From: Auxenochlorella pyrenoidosa
Lineage: Eukaryota; Chlorophyta; Trebouxiophyceae; Chlorellales; Chlorellaceae
Reading direction: 5' to 3'
DNA: 13,889 nucleotides
Assembly (NCBI GenBank): GCA_001430745.1
Contig: KQ481938.1
Coordinates: 1,907,995 to 1,921,883, forward strand
The notes under the pieces are model-generated. The model saw nothing but the letters and a program-made list of their open reading frames with translations. It had not been told where the DNA came from and did not search any database. Position numbers and translations under genes: made by a program. Of this stretch, positions 9,801 to 13,889 are shown one piece after another (positions within the stretch are counted from its first letter, which is position 1; every line of letters starts with the position of its first letter).

Positions 9801-12321
9801 TGTCTGACACCTGAGGGGGCGCATGGACGGGCATGCAAATGCTCATGTCACCTCCAGGTGCTCATCACACATGCATGTGTACCGTCAAGCAGGGCAAGCG
9901 GCAAGCAGCGCCCCGCCCACCCACTCAGGCCCATTCACCCCCCCTGACCTGCACCGAGGCCACAGGGTCTGCCGCCAGCTGCTCGCTCGTCTGCTCCACC
10001 AGCTGCTGCACCTTGCCCAGGTCGCTGGACAGGGCGGCCACAATGGAGGCCTGCATGCCAGGGCGGGACTGGTGAGGCAGCAGCATGGCGCTGCTGGGCA
10101 GGAGCACGCCCATAAGCGGTGTGGCTGCAGGGTGCACACAGTGCACATGGGCACCGGCTGCATCAATGTCGCGCGGCTGTGGCATGACAAGCGTGGCGGG
10201 AGGCTTTGGGATTTGGGTTGCGCGCACCTGCTCGTCCACCTGGCTGTGCATTTCCTCCAGCTCCCTGGTGAGCGCCTCCAGATCCACGCTGGGGGCCTGC
10301 AGGCACGCATGAAAGGGCCAGGTTAGGGCGGAGGCCTCGGGGCAGCACAGGGCGCGCCTACTCGAGCAACCAATGCAGCACCACCACAGGCGCCCTGGCC
10401 AGCAATGCAGCTGCCCCGCCGGAGCTGCGGGGCGCTGCCATGCAGCCCGCCACAAGCTCCACCCGCCTGCATGAACAGCGCCTCCACATCCGCCTTGAGC
10501 ATTCCAAACAGCGCCTCGAGCTCGGCCACCTTGCCGCCAAAGTGCTGGTGGCCGCGAGCCGCCGCCGCGGCCGCCTCACGCAGCGCCGGGGCATGCACAA
10601 GGCCCAGCAGGCTAGCATGGGGGTGGGGCCCAGAGGCGCTGCCACCGGTGACGGCCGCACTGCTGCTGCTGCCCGCCCCCGCCTCACTGGTGCTGCTAGC
10701 GGCGCTGCCAGGCAGCGATGCACTGCCGCGCAGGGCGGGGTGCAGCTCTGTGGAGGCAAGGTATTGCAAATCCGCCTCGAACCGGGACAGCACCTCTGCA
10801 GAAGGAGGGGTTCGTGAGGAGGAGGGCAAGCGCGAGGTTTCGACCCACTGGTCCATTCGCGGTGCTGACTGCGGCAATCTATGCTGCTGAAAGCAGCAGA
10901 CAGCTAGGAGCCATGGTGCACACCCAGCGTGCTTGCATGGGATGGCGCGTGCAACATCCTAGCCAAGCCGGCAAGCGTTCATTTCAGGCTGCAAAGGGCG
11001 GCAGCAGGGGCCCACATCTCTCTCCCCGCACCCCACACGCCTGCATGCGCCGCCGCCTGCTGCTGGTAGCGCGCCATGAAGCCTCCGTGTGCGTCACAGA
11101 TGTAGGCGTAGTGCACCTCCACGTTGGCGGTGGCGGCATCAATCGACATCGCCTGCACCTCCTGCTCGCTCACCAGCTGCGCGCAGTAGGCCATGCTGCA
11201 TGGGCAGGCAGAGCGGCGCGACGGATGCCATGAGAGCTGATGGGAGGCAGGGCAGGGCGGGCAGCAGCTTGCCGGGCGAGGCGGCGACCCAGGGGGGCTG
11301 CCTTCCTGCGCTGCGCATGCCATGGTCGGGCAGTGCCACGGCATGGCGGCCGGCCCCAGCACGCAGCGCACCGCTGCTGGCTGGCCTCGTGCCATGCGTT
11401 GCCCTGCAGGAGGTGCTCCTGGAACTGGCGCTGGTAGTCTGGCAGAGCACGCAGCAGCGGGCTGCCCGCGCTGTCCAGCCGGTGTCGTTGCGAGCGGATC
11501 GCCTCCAGCCCGCTCACTGCAGGGGCGGCGCAGGCAGCGGTGAGGCAGCTGGGTGCTTGCCGTGCCCAAATGGCCGCAAGGTAACCGAGGCAGACAGGTG
11601 AGAGCGCAGGCTGGATGGGCCAGCGTCAGCAACAGTTGGATGTGCCAGCTCTCGCCAGGGAGGGAGCGACCCACGCTCTGCCTTGCACACTCACAATCCA
11701 CGGGGCAGTCTGGCAGCTCTTCGGGCGGCGGCAGCGGCGCATCTGCTCGCAGGTGCGCCCGGCTGTAGAGGAAGAGGTCGCGCACCTTGCTGCGCTCCTC
11801 CTGGGGCACCCGCAAGGGGCAGGGGAGCAGGTAGGCAGTCGATATGCGCAGGAGCAGGCGGCGGTGGGCTCGCACATGCGACCAAGACTTTGTCCAGCCC
11901 TTGTTGACGCACGCAGGCAGGATCCGATGCTGTTGGGTTGGCCGGGCAGGGACTACTAGGCATTAGCGCCATGCCTGCAGTTGCGCAGTGCCCCAAGTCC
12001 AGCTCACCCCTGGCAGGCCGTAGGCCGACAGCGGCTTTGCGGCATCGAGTCGCGCGCCCTCGCACATGAGGATCTGGTCGCCAAGCGGGATGCCTGTGAG
12101 ATCGGCCAGCGTCTGCTGCACAGCCTCCACCCTGGAGGCAGTTGGCACAGGCGGGGGCGGAGCGTCGGCAGAGGCGCTGGCCAAGTGGCGGCTACTCGGC
12201 GCCCTCGCGCTGCAGAGCCCCAGGGCCTGGGCCCCCCTCAGCCGCGTCGTCACCTGACATTTGGTCCGACCTCCAGTTCCAACGTCTTGCCCGAGTGGCT
12301 GACATAGACCTGCAGAGCCAT
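6877..12321 (-). CDS. ATG11: ATG11-like autophagy scaffold protein (1101 aa, 13 exons), without a recognisable C-terminal claw domain
   Basis: Homologue of plant ATG11, the scaffold that joins and activates the ATG1-ATG13 kinase complex in autophagy. Minus-strand exons in order: 12254-12321, 12008-12131, 11695-11800, 11372-11516, 11041-11195, 10467-10795, 10228-10296, 9949-10050, 9688-9810, 9443-9537, 9152-9250, 8822-8935, 6877-8653; total 3306 nt. Residues 1-64 form a ubiquitin-like domain (MALQVYVSHSGKTLELEVG, then LTGIPLGDQILM and LSAYGLPG). Residues 101-510 are the helical ATG17-like region, with LRALPDYQRQF (about 122) and REALTRQDAA to PAAYKQCLAECVRR (439-472). Next come LERMGLLEQPPHCQVSV (from 517) and coiled coils near 613-633 (LENAKLRAELASAIA) and 699-744 (YEARIQHLESQLA). 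Residues 745-1101 are Ala/Gln/Ser/Pro-rich and end in an acidic Ser-Pro stretch. Plant ATG11 (about 1150 aa) carries its conserved claw domain at this end; none is visible. Introns 5 and 6 appear to use GC donors. Confidence 0.9.
7576..7617. repeat. CTG/CAG trinucleotide tract in the ATG11 tail
   Basis: Fourteen triplets of CTG (CAG on the coding minus strand), interrupted once by CTC. In the ATG11 frame it encodes polyglutamine with one Glu inside the disordered tail. Shorter CTG runs occur near 8396-8410. Such tracts vary in length between strains. Confidence 0.9.
9867..9880. repeat. 14-bp perfect palindrome in ATG11 intron 8
   Basis: ACACATGCATGTGT is its own reverse complement. It lies in the intron 9811-9948 and contains CATGCATG, a word also found at 766-773, 3505-3512, 3705-3712 and 13520-13527, always within introns. 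Confidence 0.85.
10297..10466 (-). other. Probable GC-AG intron 6 of ATG11
   Basis: On the minus strand the exon ends CTGTTCATGCAG, the intron opens GCGGGT, and it closes CCTGCAG before GCCCCCAGCGTG (APSV). With this junction, the spacing from the LF pair in VEALFMQ to the LSSD motif is 37 residues, as I recall it in Arabidopsis ATG11, with no gap. The nearest GT (GCGG|GTGGAG) breaks the frame. A later in-frame GT (CGA|GTAGGC) would insert about 35 Gly/Ala-rich residues and leave an intron of about 60-70 nt. Confidence 0.7.
10796..11040 (-). other. Intron 5 of ATG11 with two equivalent boundary pairs (GC-AG or GT-AG)
   Basis: The exon end reads GCGCATGCAGGCGTGTGG on the minus strand and the acceptor reads TTCTGCAGAGGTGCTG. 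Splicing GCAG|GCGTGT to TGCAG|AGGTG gives His-Ala-Glu-Val; splicing GGC|GTGTGG to GCAGAG|GTG gives His-Ala-Gly-Val. The protein length is the same in both cases. Listed boundaries are those of the GC-AG reading. Confidence 0.6.
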
Positions 12322-12733
12322 TTCGCGCCCAGACGCCCTCACTGCGCCGTGCCGCCCCCTCAGGCGCCTGGGCTGCTGGTGGCTGCCTCCAGCTGTACCA
12401 GTGGCTCGGTGTCAGGGCCTGTGCGGGAGCATACCGCGGGTACCCGACCTTCCCTTGTCAGGTGCAGGCGGAAGACCTGGCAAGCGATCCACAGGCTTGG
12501 GGATGCGAGTCAGGGAGGACGACATCACTACCAGGCTGGAATGTGCGGGGCAAAATTTCAGCCAGCGCTTCACAGCATTCCACGGCAGCTCCCGAGACCA
12601 GGGTGCTGCCACTGCCGCTCTGCATACATTCGCACCCCGGTCGCACAACAGATCGACCATTGCGGGGTTCCAGCACTGCTTCCACTGTTTGGGCGTCAAC
12701 AGGGATTGATCAGGTTGCTTTGCGGCAGCAGCG
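12322..12733. promoter_or_regulatory. Shared bidirectional promoter of ATG11 and RPN3
   Basis: The start codons of ATG11 (minus) and RPN3 (plus) are 412 nt apart, head to head. No coding sequence with family resemblance lies between them. Two perfect 10-bp palindromes occur on the ATG11 side: CAGGCGCCTG at 12361-12370 and CGGGTACCCG at 12437-12446. No clear TATA box is visible. Transcription start sites cannot be placed from sequence alone. Confidence 0.7.
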
Positions 12734-13711
12734 ATGGGCAAGGAGGCGCCCAAGGACGATGTGGCCATGGCAGAGGCCGAGGGCGCCGCCCCTGCCAAGC
12801 CGGAGGAGCAGAAGGAGGACAAGCAGCCCCCCTCACCGCTGGCTGTGCTGCGCTCGGGGGTGGCCCTGATCAAGAAGGCAGTGGAGCAGAAGGAGACTCG
12901 CACGCTGTTTGGGCGGCTGCTGCGGCAGACGGCGGCAGTGCGCCGCCGCTTCACCGCTGCCGACCTCACCGCCTTCCTGGAGGGGGCGCTGCCTGCTAGC
13001 TCGCCTGCTGCAGCGCAACTGGTGGAGGCAGTCAAGCAGGTGTGCAAGGGAGGGAGCCTGCCGCAGTAGTGTGGGTGCAAAGGCAGACCAGCTGTGGGTC
13101 CAGCCGTGCTGTCCCTGGCCAACCACCTTGCAGTTGTGCGGGGTCCCTGGCTGCAGCACCTGCCTGTCTGTTCAGTGCCTGTAGCTTGTCGATGCAATAC
13201 AGGTGGGAGAGACTGCCATGGATGCCGACGGCGTGCCCGCCGCCAACGGCGCAGCTAATGGCGCCGAGGCGCCGGCGGCGCCTGAGCCACCTGTCACACC
13301 CAGCAACCTGCCCGAGGTGGAGGCCTATGCCTACCTGGTGACCCTGATGTTCCTGGTGGACCACAAGCAGTATCAGCTGGTGCGTGCAGGCACGGCAATC
13401 GGGGCAGCATGGCGCGCAAGCTTGGGGCCAGCTGCAGCAGCTTGCTGGCAGTGGCATGCCAGTGGCATGCACCCTGAGATGCCTCAGCTGTTAATGTCGT
13501 CCCAAACAGCATGCGCGCCCATGCATGTCATCCGCCCCTGCTGCAGGCGCAGGGGGTTGCCGGCAGCGCGGTGGAGCGGCTGGCGGCGCACAACCGGCGT
13601 ACGCTGGACGTGCTGGCTGCCCGCATCTACTCATACCTGTCGCTGGCACACGAGCGCTGCGGCAGCCTGGCAGCCATCCGATCGGCGCTGCTGGGCCTCC
13701 ACCGCACCGCG
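12734..13711 (+). CDS. RPN3: 26S proteasome lid subunit RPN3/PSMD3, N-terminal 216 residues (3' end outside window)
   Basis: Structural PCI-family subunit of the lid of the 19S regulatory particle, which recognises and unfolds ubiquitinated proteins for the 20S core. Exons in the window: 12734-13039, 13203-13379, 13547-13711, all joined in phase 0. The N-terminus is Lys/Glu/Pro-rich and disordered. Helical repeats follow: LRSGVALIKKAVEQKETRTL, then VRRRFTAADLTAFLEGALP, the linker ETAMDADGV and a Pro/Ala stretch, LPEVEAYAYLVTLMFLVDH, then NRRTLDVLAARIYSYLSLAH and IRSALLGLHRTA. These follow plant RPN3 in order (NLPAELEIYCYF, RRTVDVIASKLYFYYSLSY, LHHSATLRHDE). The expected next exon (TLRHDE...GQETL-like) is not found before base 13889, so intron 3 runs from 13712 past the edge. 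Full-length plant RPN3 is about 490 residues, so just under half is seen. No PCI domain is visible because it lies further downstream. Confidence 0.93.
13449..13470. repeat. 11-bp perfect tandem duplication in RPN3 intron 2
   Basis: CAGTGGCATGC occurs twice back to back. It lies in the intron 13380-13546 and has no evident function. Confidence 0.85.
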
Positions 13712-13889
13712 GTAGGCCAGGCTGGGGGCGCCGCTCCCAGGCCAGGGCCGGCATGCGGGAGGGGAGCACACGCGTAACCCGTGCTTGGCGCGGGCAGACA
13801 GCATGCGGCGGGAGCTCCTTGTTGTCAGCCCCCGCCTGTGCATCACCATGGGCTCGCTCCTGCCAGCGCCGCATGCCGCTCACGCGCGC
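13712..13889 (+). other. Start of RPN3 intron 3, running off the window
   Basis: The donor reads ACCGCG|GTAGGC after HRTA. Two possible acceptors (near 13799 and 13803) lead to frames with no RPN3 resemblance in phase 0, so the stretch is read as intron up to the edge. Confidence 0.6.

Noticed and set aside
11193..11195. The ATG beginning MAYCAQL as a start codon of a shorter ATG11
   Set aside because: Upstream exons join in frame and carry the conserved ubiquitin-like domain and ALPDYQRQF block, so this Met is internal.
13799..13889. A possible fourth RPN3 exon after GGGCAG or ACAG
   Set aside because: The only RPN3-like frame (SMRRELL) needs a phase that the preceding donor does not give, and its further sequence does not match RPN3.

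Overview
The window is nuclear DNA of a green alga, most likely a Chlorella-like trebouxiophyte. It is GC-rich and dense in short introns (mostly about 120-250 nt) with pyrimidine-rich 3' ends closing in GCAG. Putative poly(A) signals have the green-algal form TGTAA. Protein matches are plant-like: phytoene desaturase, a plant-type ATG11 and proteasome subunits. The lineage within green algae is inference. All gene models come from reading splice sites against remembered family sequences; no transcript or database was available.

There are five genes. (1) 10-1901 (+): C-terminal part of phytoene desaturase (PDS, carotenoid synthesis), whose 5' end lies left of the window. (2) 2536-3802 (-): a small basic coiled-coil protein of the CGR1/CCDC86 rRNA-processing family. 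(3) 4158-6328 (+): a complete 20S proteasome subunit beta-3 (PSMB3/PBC1) of exactly 204 residues in seven exons, the first with only six coding bases. (4) 6877-12321 (-): a complete 13-exon gene for a 1101-residue homologue of plant ATG11, the scaffold of the autophagy-initiating ATG1 kinase complex. Its N-terminal half is well conserved, but its C-terminus is low-complexity sequence instead of the family's usual C-terminal domain. (5) 12734 to the right edge (+): the 5' part of the 26S proteasome lid subunit RPN3/PSMD3.

Gene order alternates in strand. PDS and CGR1 converge, CGR1 and PSMB3 diverge from a 355-nt shared promoter, PSMB3 and ATG11 converge with nearly touching 3' ends, and ATG11 and RPN3 diverge from a 412-nt shared promoter. 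Three neighbouring genes thus serve protein turnover (20S core, selective autophagy scaffold, 19S lid). No RNA gene, transposon, CRISPR array or foreign island was recognised.

The points most worth a second look are the ATG11 homologue lacking the C-terminal claw domain, at least one and probably several GC-AG introns, 6-nt and 12-nt first coding exons, the head-to-head ATG11/RPN3 promoter, and a palindromic word (CATGCATG) that occurs five times, always inside introns.
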